Shown here in pieces: positions 27,398-34,482 of a DNA stretch of 64,000 bases. The DNA lies in assembly GCF_018332695.1 (NCBI RefSeq), contig NZ_BOQN01000011.1:1-64000 (forward strand), in the 5' to 3' direction. The translations under genes were made by a program, and so were the position numbers. The stretch is from Paractinoplanes toevensis. Lineage in GTDB: Bacteria > Actinomycetota > Actinomycetes > Mycobacteriales > Micromonosporaceae. Each line of letters opens with the position of its first letter. The first letter of the stretch is position 1. The notes beneath the pieces were generated by a model, which was not told where the DNA came from, did no database searches, and was given only the letters and a program-made list of their open reading frames with translations.

Positions 27398-27433
27398 TAA
27401 CACCCCCCGCGTTACCCGCCCCCATAAACGCCG

Positions 27434-27476
27434 GGCCCCGCTCTCTTCCCACGAGGAGCGGGGCCTGGTGTTTTTT
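27434..27476 (+). terminator. Intrinsic terminator after the GH6 gene
   Basis: Stem GGCCCCGCTC (27434-27443) with GAGCGGGGCC (27456-27465), a 12-base loop, then TGGTG and a run of six T (27471-27476). This is the only hairpin in the window with an uninterrupted T-run. Confidence 0.85.
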
Positions 27477-27480
27477 CCGG

Positions 27481-27501
27481 TACGATAGTGAGCATGGCTC
27501 A
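27481..27501 (+). promoter_or_regulatory. Leaderless promoter and dyad at the marR start
   Basis: TACGAT (27481-27486) ends seven bases before the ATG at 27494, predicting a leaderless mRNA and arguing against the GTG at 27488. The dyad TGAGC-ATG-GCTCA (27489-27501) is centred on the start codon and is a good candidate for MarR autoregulation. Confidence 0.55.
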
Positions 27502-27952
27502 TTATGATGATGACTCATATAACGCCGCCCTGGACCGGTTGCTGCTGCTCACGGTCATGCTCAACGACGACATGCAGCGCGGGCTGGCCACCGACGGGCT
27601 CACCCCGTCCCGCACCTCGCTGCTCTGGACCCTGCGCCGCATCGGCCCGTGCCCGCAGCAGGCCATCGCCGCCGCCATGCAGGTCAGCCCGCGCACGGTG
27701 ACCGGGCTTGTCGACGGCCTCGTCGCGACCGGCTTCGTCACCCGCGAGCCGGACCCGGGCGACCGGCGAGCCGTGCTGGTGACCTTCACCCCGAAAGGCA
27801 CGGCCGCCGTCGACTCGCTGATCGCCCAGCAGCGCGAGTTCAGCCGGCAGCTGTTCGCCGCCATGCCCCCGGAGCGGTTCGACGGCCTGGTCGCGGGGCT
27901 CGACGACGTGCTGGGCACCCTGCACGCCCTCGGCCTGAGGAGCCCGTTCTGA
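27494..27952 (+). CDS. MarR-family transcriptional regulator
   Basis: 152 residues. The winged helix-turn-helix spans about residues 35-100 (LTPSRTSLLWTLRRIGPCPQ, AIAAAMQVSPRTVTGLVDGL), with the wing hallmark TREPDPGDRRAVLVTFTPKG. The N- and C-terminal helices form the usual dimer part. The stop overlaps the next ATG (TGATG), and the following membrane-protein and PP2C genes appear to be in the same operon. A dyad over its own start codon suggests autorepression. The ligand is unknown; the regulated function may be that of the co-transcribed genes. Confidence 0.9.
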   Translation: MAHYDDDSYNAALDRLLLLTVMLNDDMQRGLATDGLTPSRTSLLWTLRRIGPCPQQAIAAAMQVSPRTVTGLVDGLVATGFVTREPDPGDRRAVLVTFTPKGTAAVDSLIAQQREFSRQLFAAMPPERFDGLVAGLDDVLGTLHALGLRSPF

Positions 27953-28551
27953 TGCGCCTCGTCAAGTTCGTCATCAGGTACGAGATCCGCCTGTGGATCG
28001 CCCTGTTCCGCTGGGTCCTCCGCCGCCCGCCGCGGCTCCCGGCCGGCACCGCCCGCTTCCACTACTCCGGGGCCGTGACGATGATCCTGGCGGTGCTGCT
28101 GTTCGTCTCGGCCATCGAGATCCCGATCCTGCATCTCATGCTGCCGTGGGAGACCGTCCGGGTCATCTCGGTGATCATCGGCTGCTACGGGCTGTTCTGG
28201 ATGGTCGGCCTGCTCGCCACCATGCGCGTCTACCCGCACCTGGTCGGGCCGGACGGGCTGCGCATCCGCAACAGCATCACCCTCGACCTCCCGATCGCCT
28301 GGCCCGACGTCGAGTCGATCCGGGTCCGGCCCCGGTCGATGCCGCCCGGCGGGCAGACCCAGGTCGAGGACGGTGTGCTGTCGCTCGGCATGGCGAGCGG
28401 GACGACGGTCGACCTGGTCCTCGCGCGGCCGCTCGTCGTGCCGGTGAAGAAGACCCGCGGCGAGCCGGTCACCCAGATCCGCTTCCACGCCGACGACGCC
28501 GACGGGCTGGTTGCGGCGGCCCGGGCCGTCCTGCACACCGAAGTGAGCTAA
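27952..28551 (+). CDS. Membrane protein with C-terminal PH-like domain
   Basis: 199 residues. Two membrane helices (about 40-62, GAVTMILAVLLFVSAIEIPI, and 68-92, VRVISVIIGCYGLFWMVGLL) are followed by a soluble domain. Its pattern, HLVGPDGLRIRNSITLDLPI, AWPDVESIRVRPRSMP and VDLVLARPLVVPVKK, is that of small bacterial PH-fold proteins which often follow two helices. The positively charged N-terminal segment points to a cytoplasmic N-terminus. The ATG overlaps the marR stop, so the two are coupled. Function unknown; possibly a regulator-linked membrane sensor. Confidence 0.65.
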   Translation: MRLVKFVIRYEIRLWIALFRWVLRRPPRLPAGTARFHYSGAVTMILAVLLFVSAIEIPILHLMLPWETVRVISVIIGCYGLFWMVGLLATMRVYPHLVGPDGLRIRNSITLDLPIAWPDVESIRVRPRSMPPGGQTQVEDGVLSLGMASGTTVDLVLARPLVVPVKKTRGEPVTQIRFHADDADGLVAAARAVLHTEVS

Positions 28552-28560
28552 GAAGATCGG

Positions 28561-29310
28561 GTGGACATTCAGAAGGTCGCCTGGACGGCCGCCGGGCATC
28601 GGCTCACCGCGGCGGCCGGCAGCGTGGTGGGCAACCACTACGACGACAACTACGACGTCGTACACCTGGAACCCGGCCGTCCGCTGGCGGTCCTGGCCGA
28701 CGGCATGGGTGCCGGCGCCGGCAGCGCCGCCGCCGGGCGGACGGCGGTCGACGTCTTCGCGCGCGCCGAGTCGGCTCCCGCCCCGGCCGCGCTGCGGCAG
28801 GCGGTCGCCTCCGCCCAGGCCGAGGTACGCCGAGCCGCCCGCACCCTGGACGAGCTGACCGGCTGCACCCTGACCGCGTTCGTCGCGCTCGCCGCCGAGG
28901 AGTCGGCGTGGATCGTGCAGATGGGCGACTCCCGGGCCTACCGGCTGCGCGAGGGCCTGCTGGAGCTGCTGACCGTCGACCACACGATCGCCTGGCTCGG
29001 CCTCCTGCACGGCTGGTTCACCGCCGACTCGGACGAGGCCAAGATGGCGCGGTACCGGCTGACCCGCTACGTCGGTCACCCCCAGGACCCGTCACCGGAC
29101 ATCCTGAACGTCGACCTGCTGGCCGGCGACGTCTATCTGCTGTGCACGGACGGGGTCGCCGACCAGGTCACCTACGAGCGCCTCAACCAGGTGCTCGGCA
29201 CCGAACCCGACCCGGCCGCGGCTGTCCACCTCATCCTCGCGGACACTCTCGAGGCGGGCGGCGCGGACAACGCCACCGCCGTCGTGATCAAGGTGGAGCA
29301 GACGATCTGA
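28561..29310 (+). CDS. PP2C-family Ser/Thr protein phosphatase
   Basis: 249 residues, a minimal PP2C. Metal-binding and core motifs are present: VLADGMGAGAGSAAAGRTAV, VQMGDSRAYRLREG, LLCTDGVADQV and GGADNATAVVIK. The first aspartate motif is NHYDDNYDVV rather than the usual RxxNED. It would dephosphorylate phosphoserine or phosphothreonine proteins in the cytoplasm, reversing Hanks-type kinases. No kinase gene is nearby. It starts nine bases after the membrane-protein gene and probably belongs to the marR operon. A long hairpin follows the stop. Confidence 0.88.
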   Translation: MDIQKVAWTAAGHRLTAAAGSVVGNHYDDNYDVVHLEPGRPLAVLADGMGAGAGSAAAGRTAVDVFARAESAPAPAALRQAVASAQAEVRRAARTLDELTGCTLTAFVALAAEESAWIVQMGDSRAYRLREGLLELLTVDHTIAWLGLLHGWFTADSDEAKMARYRLTRYVGHPQDPSPDILNVDLLAGDVYLLCTDGVADQVTYERLNQVLGTEPDPAAAVHLILADTLEAGGADNATAVVIKVEQTI

Positions 29311-29313
29311 GCA

Positions 29314-29360
29314 CCCGGACGGATGACCGATGATCGGGCAAACTGCTCGATCCGTCCGGG
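29314..29360 (+). terminator. Long hairpin after the PP2C gene
   Basis: CCCGGACGGAT (29314-29324) pairs perfectly with ATCCGTCCGGG (29350-29360) around a 25-base loop, starting three bases after the stop codon. Likely a terminator without a T-run. Confidence 0.5.
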
Positions 29361-29405
29361 CGGCGCGGAGGCGCCCCGGCCCGCGATAGCGTCACCGGCA
29401 TCACG

Positions 29406-29441
29406 CGACGTGCCCGTACCGGGCACGTCGTTCGTTGTTTT
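29406..29441 (+). terminator. Hairpin with T-rich tail 25 bases before the TAP-like gene
   Basis: CGACGTGCCCG (29406-29416), loop TAC, CGGGCACGTCG (29420-29430), then TTCGTTGTTTT. This is an 11-bp perfect stem with a T-rich tail. It is either the true terminator for the preceding operon or an attenuator in the leader of the peptidase gene that starts at 29466. Confidence 0.6.
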
Positions 29442-29465
29442 CCGGCGGAATGTGAGACGTTGGCC

Positions 29466-31013
29466 ATGAAGAAGGTGCTGACGGCGGTCGCGGTGGGTGC
29501 GCTGCTGGTGACCGCCGGACTGCTCGCCCCGGGTGCCGAGGCGGCAACCGGCCTCGTCTGGACGGCGTGCACGGACGAGGGCCTGATCGAGGCGGGCGCC
29601 CAGTGCACCCGGCTGACCGTGCCGGTCGACCACGCCCGGCCGTCCGGCGCGAAACTCACGCTCGCCCTGTCCCGGGTGCGGCACACCTCGCCGGACAGCG
29701 CCTACCAGGGCGTCATGCTGGTCAACCCGGGCGGTCCCGGAGCGCCCGGACTCGGTTTGGCCACGCTCGGCGCGTCCGTCCCGGGCGAGGTCGGCGGCCG
29801 CTACGACTGGATCGGCTTCGACCCGCGCGGCGTCGGCGCGAGCAGCCCGGCACTGACCTGCGACCCGGCGGTCAACGGCTACCACCGGCCCTACTACGTG
29901 CCGCTCACCAGGACGATCGAGAAAGCGTGGCTCGACCGCTCGCGTGACTACGCCGCCAAGTGCGGCCGGGCCGGCGGTGCCCTGCTCGACCATCTGCGCG
30001 GCACCGACATCGTGCAGGACATCGACCACATCCGCCGGGCCCTGGCCGCCCCGAAGATCAATTTCTACGGCTTCTCGTACGGCTCGTACCTCGGTCAGCT
30101 CTACGCCACCCGGTTCCCCGGCAACGTCCGCCGGATGGTCCTGGACGGCGTCGCCGACCCGGGGCGCCTCGGATACCGCGGGCAGAACCTCGACCAGGAC
30201 CCGGGCTTCGACCGCAACATGGGCCTGTTCTTCGACTGGATCGCCAAGCACGACGACATCTACCACCTGGGCACCTCCGGCGCGGCCGTGGAGAGGACCT
30301 ACTACGCCGAGGAAGCCAGGCTGCGCAGGGCGCCGGCCGGCGGGGTGATCGGGCCGGACGAGCTCAGCGACGCCCTCCTCGACGCCGGCTACGGCGTGCT
30401 CGGCTGGGCCGACGACGCGGCCGCCTTCGCGGCCCTGATCAACGACGACGACCCCGGGCCGGTCAAGGACCTGTACGACAGCGCCTACCCGCAGGAGCCC
30501 GGCGGTGACAACGGCACCGCCGGCTACCTGGCCACCGTGTGCACCGACTCGAAGTGGCCGCGCGACTACGCGACCTGGAAGCGCGACGCGACCCGGCTGC
30601 ATCGCGTGGCCCCGTACGAGACGTGGGCGAACGTGTGGTTCAACGCGCCCTGCCTGTTCTGGCCGGCCCGGGCCGCCGACCCGGCCCGGATCGACGGCGG
30701 TCAGGCGCCGCCGGTGCTGCTGCTCAGCGAGACGTTCGACGCGGCCACTCCGTTCTCGGGTGCTCTCGAGGCGCGCCGCCGCTTCCCCCGGTCGGTCCTG
30801 ATCGAGGGGGTGGGCGGCTCCACCCACGCGGCCTCGCTGAACGGGGTCGCCTGCACCGACGATGCGGTGGCGGCCTACCTGCGGGACGGCTCGCTGCCCC
30901 GGCGCCTGAACGGCAGCCGCTCCGACAAGCGGTGCGAGCCACTGCCCCAGCCGGACCCGTCGGCGACGACGGCCGCCGACCCGGCCGCGGCAAAGCTCGG
31001 GCGGCGGCGCTAG
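29466..31013 (+). CDS. Secreted tripeptidyl aminopeptidase-like hydrolase (S33, TAP-C domain)
   Basis: 515 residues from the ATG at 29466. A signal peptide (KKVLTAVAVGALLVTAGLLA, cleaved about residue 27) is followed by an alpha/beta hydrolase with oxyanion loop NPGGPGAPG and nucleophile elbow GFSYGSYLGQ. The C-terminal TAP-like domain carries LLLSETFDAATPFSGALEAR and the histidine in GVGGSTHAAS. This is the family of Streptomyces Tap/SlpD/SlpE exopeptidases that trim N-terminal peptides from secreted proteins. Unlike SlpD/E, no lipobox cysteine is evident, so it is probably released. Cysteine pairs in the body (CTDEGLIEAGAQC; LTCDP) suggest disulphides. It is monocistronic. Confidence 0.9.
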   Translation: MKKVLTAVAVGALLVTAGLLAPGAEAATGLVWTACTDEGLIEAGAQCTRLTVPVDHARPSGAKLTLALSRVRHTSPDSAYQGVMLVNPGGPGAPGLGLATLGASVPGEVGGRYDWIGFDPRGVGASSPALTCDPAVNGYHRPYYVPLTRTIEKAWLDRSRDYAAKCGRAGGALLDHLRGTDIVQDIDHIRRALAAPKINFYGFSYGSYLGQLYATRFPGNVRRMVLDGVADPGRLGYRGQNLDQDPGFDRNMGLFFDWIAKHDDIYHLGTSGAAVERTYYAEEARLRRAPAGGVIGPDELSDALLDAGYGVLGWADDAAAFAALINDDDPGPVKDLYDSAYPQEPGGDNGTAGYLATVCTDSKWPRDYATWKRDATRLHRVAPYETWANVWFNAPCLFWPARAADPARIDGGQAPPVLLLSETFDAATPFSGALEARRRFPRSVLIEGVGGSTHAASLNGVACTDDAVAAYLRDGSLPRRLNGSRSDKRCEPLPQPDPSATTAADPAAAKLGRRR

Positions 31014-31041
31014 ACGCCTTTTGAGGTCAGGGTCGCGAGAA

Positions 31042-31417
31042 TCAAGACCTTTTCCGGTACGGGCAACACCGTCAACAACCGCAACCACCCCCGACCGCCG
31101 CCACCCCGCGACCAGCCTGCAACACCGGCACGTGCCGCGACTCTCGCGCAACCACACGGCCACGCCTTGCTCTACCCACCGCTCTGCCCGCAGGGGTTCG
31201 GCGGGTATCCGGCCCGCGGTGACGCAGCCGATGCCCTGCCGTGCGCCCGGCATCGCAGACCTTGTGGACTTGCCGCTCTGTCCGCACGGGAGTCCACAAG
31301 ATCCGAGGTAGCCAGGGGCGGGCCGGGCCCGCCCGTAGCGGGCGCGCGGAGGGTGAGGTGCACCGGCCGGGACCGCGTGCCACGGGACTGAGCCGGCCCG
31401 TACGGAAAAGATCTCGA
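31042..31417. mobile_element. Possible MITE-like element with terminal inverted repeats
   Basis: The 474-bp gap 31014-31487 holds no credible gene. Near-matching inverted ends lie at 31042-31064 and 31396-31417. The core CTTTTCCGTACGGGC of the right end (read in reverse) reappears at the left end with one extra G; 20 of 23 aligned positions agree. GCGAG occurs just outside both ends (31035-31039, 31423-31427) and could be a target duplication. Inside is a perfect 10-bp inverted repeat CTTGTGGACT/AGTCCACAAG (31261-31270, 31291-31300). The right half resembles a segment at 44622-44715. No transposase is encoded, so the element would be non-autonomous. Confidence 0.4.
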
Positions 31418-31487
31418 AAGTGCGAGGAAGCCGGGGCTGGGGTCCCGTCCCGTCCGTCGCGCTGGTCCAAACGTTTGACTCCGGACA

Positions 31488-32279
31488 CTAGCCCCGGGTC
31501 AGCAGGGCGAGTGCGCCGTCGATGGCGTCGTCGATCGGGGCGGCGTCCGGGTACCAGCGGGCCTCGTGCTCCAGGACGACCGGGCCGGCGTAACCGGCGG
31601 CCCGGGCCAGATCCAGGACCTCGCGGCCGGGGACCGCGCCGGTGCCGGGGACCAGGGGAGTGCGGTCCTCGGCCGAGGCGGCGTCCTTGATCTGGATCTC
31701 GGCGAGCCAGGGGGCCAGCGCGGCGACGGTCTCGGCCGGGGTTTCCCCCGCCCGCCACGGATGCATGGCGTCCCAGATCGCGCCCACGGCCGGCGGCCGG
31801 ACGGCGGCGGCCTCCAGCAGGCGGCGCAGGTCGGCGCCGCGCAGGAAAGCGTCGTGGGTCTCGACCAGCAGGCGGACGCCACTGCCGGCGGCCCGGGCCG
31901 CGGCGTCGGCCAGCGCCTCGGCGGCCCGGTCGAAGACGTCGGCCGGGACCGGTGACATCGGGCCGGTGCGCAGCGGGTCGGGGCCGCCGGGCATCAGGCG
32001 CAGGGCGGGGGCGCCCAGATCCTGGGCCAGCCGCAGGTGCTCGGTGAGGCCGGGGGCGCCGTCGGCCAGCCGGACGTAGGTCGCCAGGCCGATCAGGGTC
32101 AGGCCGGCGGCGCGCAGGTCACGGCGCACCCCGGAACGGGCCGCCGCGTTCAGGCCGACATGGACCGGTTCGTCGGCGGCGCAGCGCAGCTGCAGCGCGC
32201 CGACGCCGTGCCGGCGCAGCAGCGCGCCGACCTGCGGCAGCGGGAGCCCGGGGCAGCCGAGCGTGGACACCGCGAACAC
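31488..32279 (-). CDS. Sugar phosphate isomerase/epimerase (xylose isomerase-like TIM barrel)
   Basis: 263 residues. It starts MFAVSTLGCPGLPLPQVGAL, the usual opening of the AP-endonuclease-2/xylose isomerase-like barrel. Further family motifs are LRLMPGGPDP, VRLLVETHDAFLRGADLRRL (metal-binding Glu), VGAIWDAMHPWRAGETP (Asp-His), WLAEIQIKDA and VVLEHEARWYPD (final Glu). Such enzymes isomerise or epimerise sugars and inositol derivatives with a divalent metal. The GTG start is four bases after the anti-sigma stop, placing it as third gene of the sigma operon. A LacI-like palindrome CAAACGTTTG lies just past its 3' end (31468-31477), of unclear meaning. Confidence 0.82.
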   Translation of the reverse strand: MFAVSTLGCPGLPLPQVGALLRRHGVGALQLRCAADEPVHVGLNAAARSGVRRDLRAAGLTLIGLATYVRLADGAPGLTEHLRLAQDLGAPALRLMPGGPDPLRTGPMSPVPADVFDRAAEALADAAARAAGSGVRLLVETHDAFLRGADLRRLLEAAAVRPPAVGAIWDAMHPWRAGETPAETVAALAPWLAEIQIKDAASAEDRTPLVPGTGAVPGREVLDLARAAGYAGPVVLEHEARWYPDAAPIDDAIDGALALLTRG

Positions 32280-32283
32280 CGGG

Positions 32284-33087
32284 CTAGTCCCTCGGGGCGA
32301 AGTTGCCGTAGATGTGGATGCGCTTGCGTTCGACCGACGTCGCGTACGCCTCGTAGGTGTCGTCGGCCGCGTTGCGGTCGCCGCCGCCCCACTTCGCGGT
32401 GAATTTGTACTCGCCGGCCGGCAGCGTGGCGCCGGCCTTCAGCGTGAAGCGGTAGAGCAGGGCGTCCGGCTGCTTCGTCACCGTGCCGGTCACCGTGCCG
32501 GCCGCGGAGTCGACGCCCAGCGAGGACAGGCCGGGCGTCAGCGGCACCCGGACGGTCAGGTCCAGCTCGGTCAGGTCGGCGCCGGCCCGCAGGGTCACCA
32601 CGCTGTCGCCGGAGTCCTCGATCGAGCCGTCGGACCAGAGCGTGCCCTTCTCGACCTGGGTGTCGCCGGGATGGCCGCGCACCGGGCTCGCCGACGGGGT
32701 GGGGGCCGAGGTGGGCGCGGTGGTCTCGTCGGGCGCCTGGGTGCGCGGGTGGCTGGTCACCTCGCGGCTCGCGGGGGCGGTCGCGGTGGCCACCACGCTG
32801 GGGACGGGGGTGGCCGGCGCCGTGGCCACCGGGGGAGCGGCGGGGGTCGGGTCCTGCGAGTCGGCCAGCGCCCACTTGCCGACGCCGCCGATGCCCAGCA
32901 CCGTGGCCACCGCCAGGGCCGCGCCGGCCAGCCGGGCCACGCGGCCGCGCGGTTTCGGGCCGGCCGCGCGGTTGGCGGCGATGCGGTTGAGCATCGCCGT
33001 GCGGTCGGGGTGGCGGCTGTCGAGAGCCTGGCGCATCTCGTCGCGAAGGAAATCCTCGTGCTGGGAGTTCTGGTGCGGGGAGTTCAC
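32284..33087 (-). CDS. Membrane protein, probable anti-sigma factor of the SigE-family pair
   Basis: 267 residues from the GTG at 33087, chosen because GGGAGG lies seven bases upstream and the GTG overlaps the sigma stop codon (GTGA). A cytoplasmic N-terminal part of about 60 residues (DFLRDEMRQALDSRHPDRTA) precedes one membrane helix (about 60-78, GAALAVATVLGIGGVGKWAL). A proline-threonine-alanine-rich stretch of about 60 residues and a beta-rich extracellular domain (LTELDLTVRVPLTPGLSSLG; LPAGEYKFTAKWGGGDRN) follow. There is no zinc-binding HxxxCxxC motif, so it is not a ZAS-type anti-sigma. The position directly after an ECF sigma gene and the one-helix topology support the role; the signal is unknown. 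Confidence 0.7.
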   Translation of the reverse strand: MNSPHQNSQHEDFLRDEMRQALDSRHPDRTAMLNRIAANRAAGPKPRGRVARLAGAALAVATVLGIGGVGKWALADSQDPTPAAPPVATAPATPVPSVVATATAPASREVTSHPRTQAPDETTAPTSAPTPSASPVRGHPGDTQVEKGTLWSDGSIEDSGDSVVTLRAGADLTELDLTVRVPLTPGLSSLGVDSAAGTVTGTVTKQPDALLYRFTLKAGATLPAGEYKFTAKWGGGDRNAADDTYEAYATSVERKRIHIYGNFAPRD

Positions 33088-33602
33088 CGGGCCACCTCCC
33101 ATCCGTCGAGGGTGTCCGGCAGGCGGGTGTCCTGCAGCAGGTCGGCCAGTTGTTTCGCGCCGCGGGAGGTCTGGCTCTTCACGGCGCCGACCGAGATGCC
33201 GAGGATCTCGGCGACTTCCTGCTCGGGCAGGTCGAACGCGTAGCGCAGCACCACGCAGGTGCGCCGGCGGTAGGGCAGGTGCTTCAGCGCGGTGCGCACG
33301 TCCAGCACGGCCGGGACGTCGGGGGTCCGCTCGCGCTCGCCGGCCCAGCCGAGCAACTGCAGGCCGCGCCGGGCGCGGCCCTGCCGGCGGATCCAGTTGC
33401 GGGTGAGATTGGCGACGATGCCCCGGGCGTACGCGGCGGGGTCACCGGCCGCATTGACCCGGTCCCAGTGCTTCCATACCTCGGTGAGCGCGTCGGCGGC
33501 CAGGTCGTCGGCGGCCGAGGAATCGCCGCTCAGCAGGTAGGCCAGGCCGGACAGCTCCCGGTGGTGCCGTTCGAAGAAGGCGTGGAAGGCCTGGTCGCGC
33601 AT
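33084..33602 (-). CDS. SigE-family ECF RNA polymerase sigma factor
   Basis: 172 residues. Region 2 (FHAFFERHHRELSGLAYLLS, DDLAADALTEVWKHWDRV) recognises the -10 element. Region 4 (LKHLPYRRRTCVVLRYAFDL, EQEVAEILGISVGAVKSQTS) recognises the -35. This is the actinobacterial SigE-family layout with a short linker. GGGAGGG lies eight bases before the ATG. It forms an overlapping operon with a one-helix membrane protein and a sugar isomerase, and begins 28 bases after the PaaX gene, so some read-through from that promoter is possible. The regulon is unknown. Confidence 0.9.
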   Translation of the reverse strand: MRDQAFHAFFERHHRELSGLAYLLSGDSSAADDLAADALTEVWKHWDRVNAAGDPAAYARGIVANLTRNWIRRQGRARRGLQLLGWAGERERTPDVPAVLDVRTALKHLPYRRRTCVVLRYAFDLPEQEVAEILGISVGAVKSQTSRGAKQLADLLQDTRLPDTLDGWEVAR

Positions 33603-33630
33603 CTGCCAAGCCCTCCCGGTCGTCGATCGA

Positions 33631-34425
33631 TCAGCCCGACGACGATAGCGTGTCGAGCAGGTCGTCGGCGACGGCCTGAGCCGGTTCCCGGAATGCGGCC
33701 TCGAGGTCGCGGAACACCTTCTGCGCGCGGCCGGCCGGCCAGTCGGCGGGCAGGTGCTCGACGGGCAGCCGGGGGTCGCGGCGGATCGCCTCCAGCCATT
33801 CGGCGATCAGCGTCAGCCGGGCCGCGAGCGGGTCGCCCGGCATCTCCGATCTGTCCCACCGGGTCAGGAACTCCTCGTAGCGGGCGGCCAGCTCGGACAG
33901 GTCGTAAGCATCCGCGATCAGGGCTCCGATGTCGGTGGTGTCGTCGGCCCGCGCCTGCCGGAAGACCCGGGCGTGCGCGGCCAGGCCCAGCTCGGCGACG
34001 ATCTGCTGGGCGGGCACGTCGCCGGGGGCGATCCACAGGCCACCCTGCACCGGGCCGAAACCCGACCACGCCAGCCGGGACCGCAGGTCGTGCCGCTCGC
34101 GCTGCATCGACTCGGGCAGTGAGAAGCTCAGCAGCGTCCAGGTGCCGTCCCAGCGGTCGTTGACCGCGCCGTCCTGCCAGATGCGGGCGCGGCCGTCGTG
34201 CAGGATCGCGGTCGAGCGCTCGGTCAGCCCGAAATACATCTTCCGGCCGACCGGGCGGCGTTGCAGCAGGTCACGGCCGACCATGCGGCTCAGCGTGGAG
34301 CGGGTGGCGTGGGTGGAGACGCCGGCCCGGCCGAGCACCTCGATGATGCCGCCGGCGCTGAGGCTCGCACCCCGGTCGAGCGCGTACGTGCCGAAGAGCA
34401 TCAGCATCAGGGTCTGCGGTTGCAT
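33631..34425 (-). CDS. PaaX-family transcriptional regulator
   Basis: 264 residues. N-terminal winged helix (LMLMLFGTYALDRGASLSAG, STHATRSTLSRMVGRDLLQR), central PaaX-like domain (WDGTWTLLSFSLPESMQRER, FGPVQGGLWIAPGD) and helical C-terminus. PaaX represses phenylacetate catabolism until phenylacetyl-CoA binds; relatives respond to other aryl- or acyl-CoA thioesters. The ATG is preceded by -10 TAACAT at six bases and -35 TTCACG at 17 bp, predicting a leaderless mRNA. It diverges from an SDR, amidohydrolase, MaoC and acyl-CoA ligase operon, which is its likely target, with a CoA thioester made by that ligase as a natural inducer. Confidence 0.9.
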   Translation of the reverse strand: MQPQTLMLMLFGTYALDRGASLSAGGIIEVLGRAGVSTHATRSTLSRMVGRDLLQRRPVGRKMYFGLTERSTAILHDGRARIWQDGAVNDRWDGTWTLLSFSLPESMQRERHDLRSRLAWSGFGPVQGGLWIAPGDVPAQQIVAELGLAAHARVFRQARADDTTDIGALIADAYDLSELAARYEEFLTRWDRSEMPGDPLAARLTLIAEWLEAIRRDPRLPVEHLPADWPAGRAQKVFRDLEAAFREPAQAVADDLLDTLSSSG

Positions 34426-34431
34426 GGCCCA

Positions 34432-34475
34432 ATGTTAGGCACATTCTTGACGGCCGTGAAGGAGACGCCTAACTT
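34432..34475. promoter_or_regulatory. Mirror-image leaderless promoters with GTTAGGC/GCCTAAC operator
   Basis: Forward: TTGACG (34447-34452), 17 bp, TAACTT (34470-34475), seven bases to GTG 34483. Reverse: TTCACG (34460-34455), 17 bp, TAACAT (34437-34432), six bases to ATG 34425. The inverted repeat GTTAGGC (34434-34440) and GCCTAAC (34467-34473), 33 bp between centres, has its arms fused to the two -10 elements. PaaX is the probable ligand. Confidence 0.75.
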
Positions 34476-34482
34476 CAGAAAC

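Noticed and set aside
31468-31477. LacI-like palindrome CAAACGTTTG
   Set aside because: It lies between the ends of convergent genes where no promoter is needed; a ten-base palindrome is easily met by chance.
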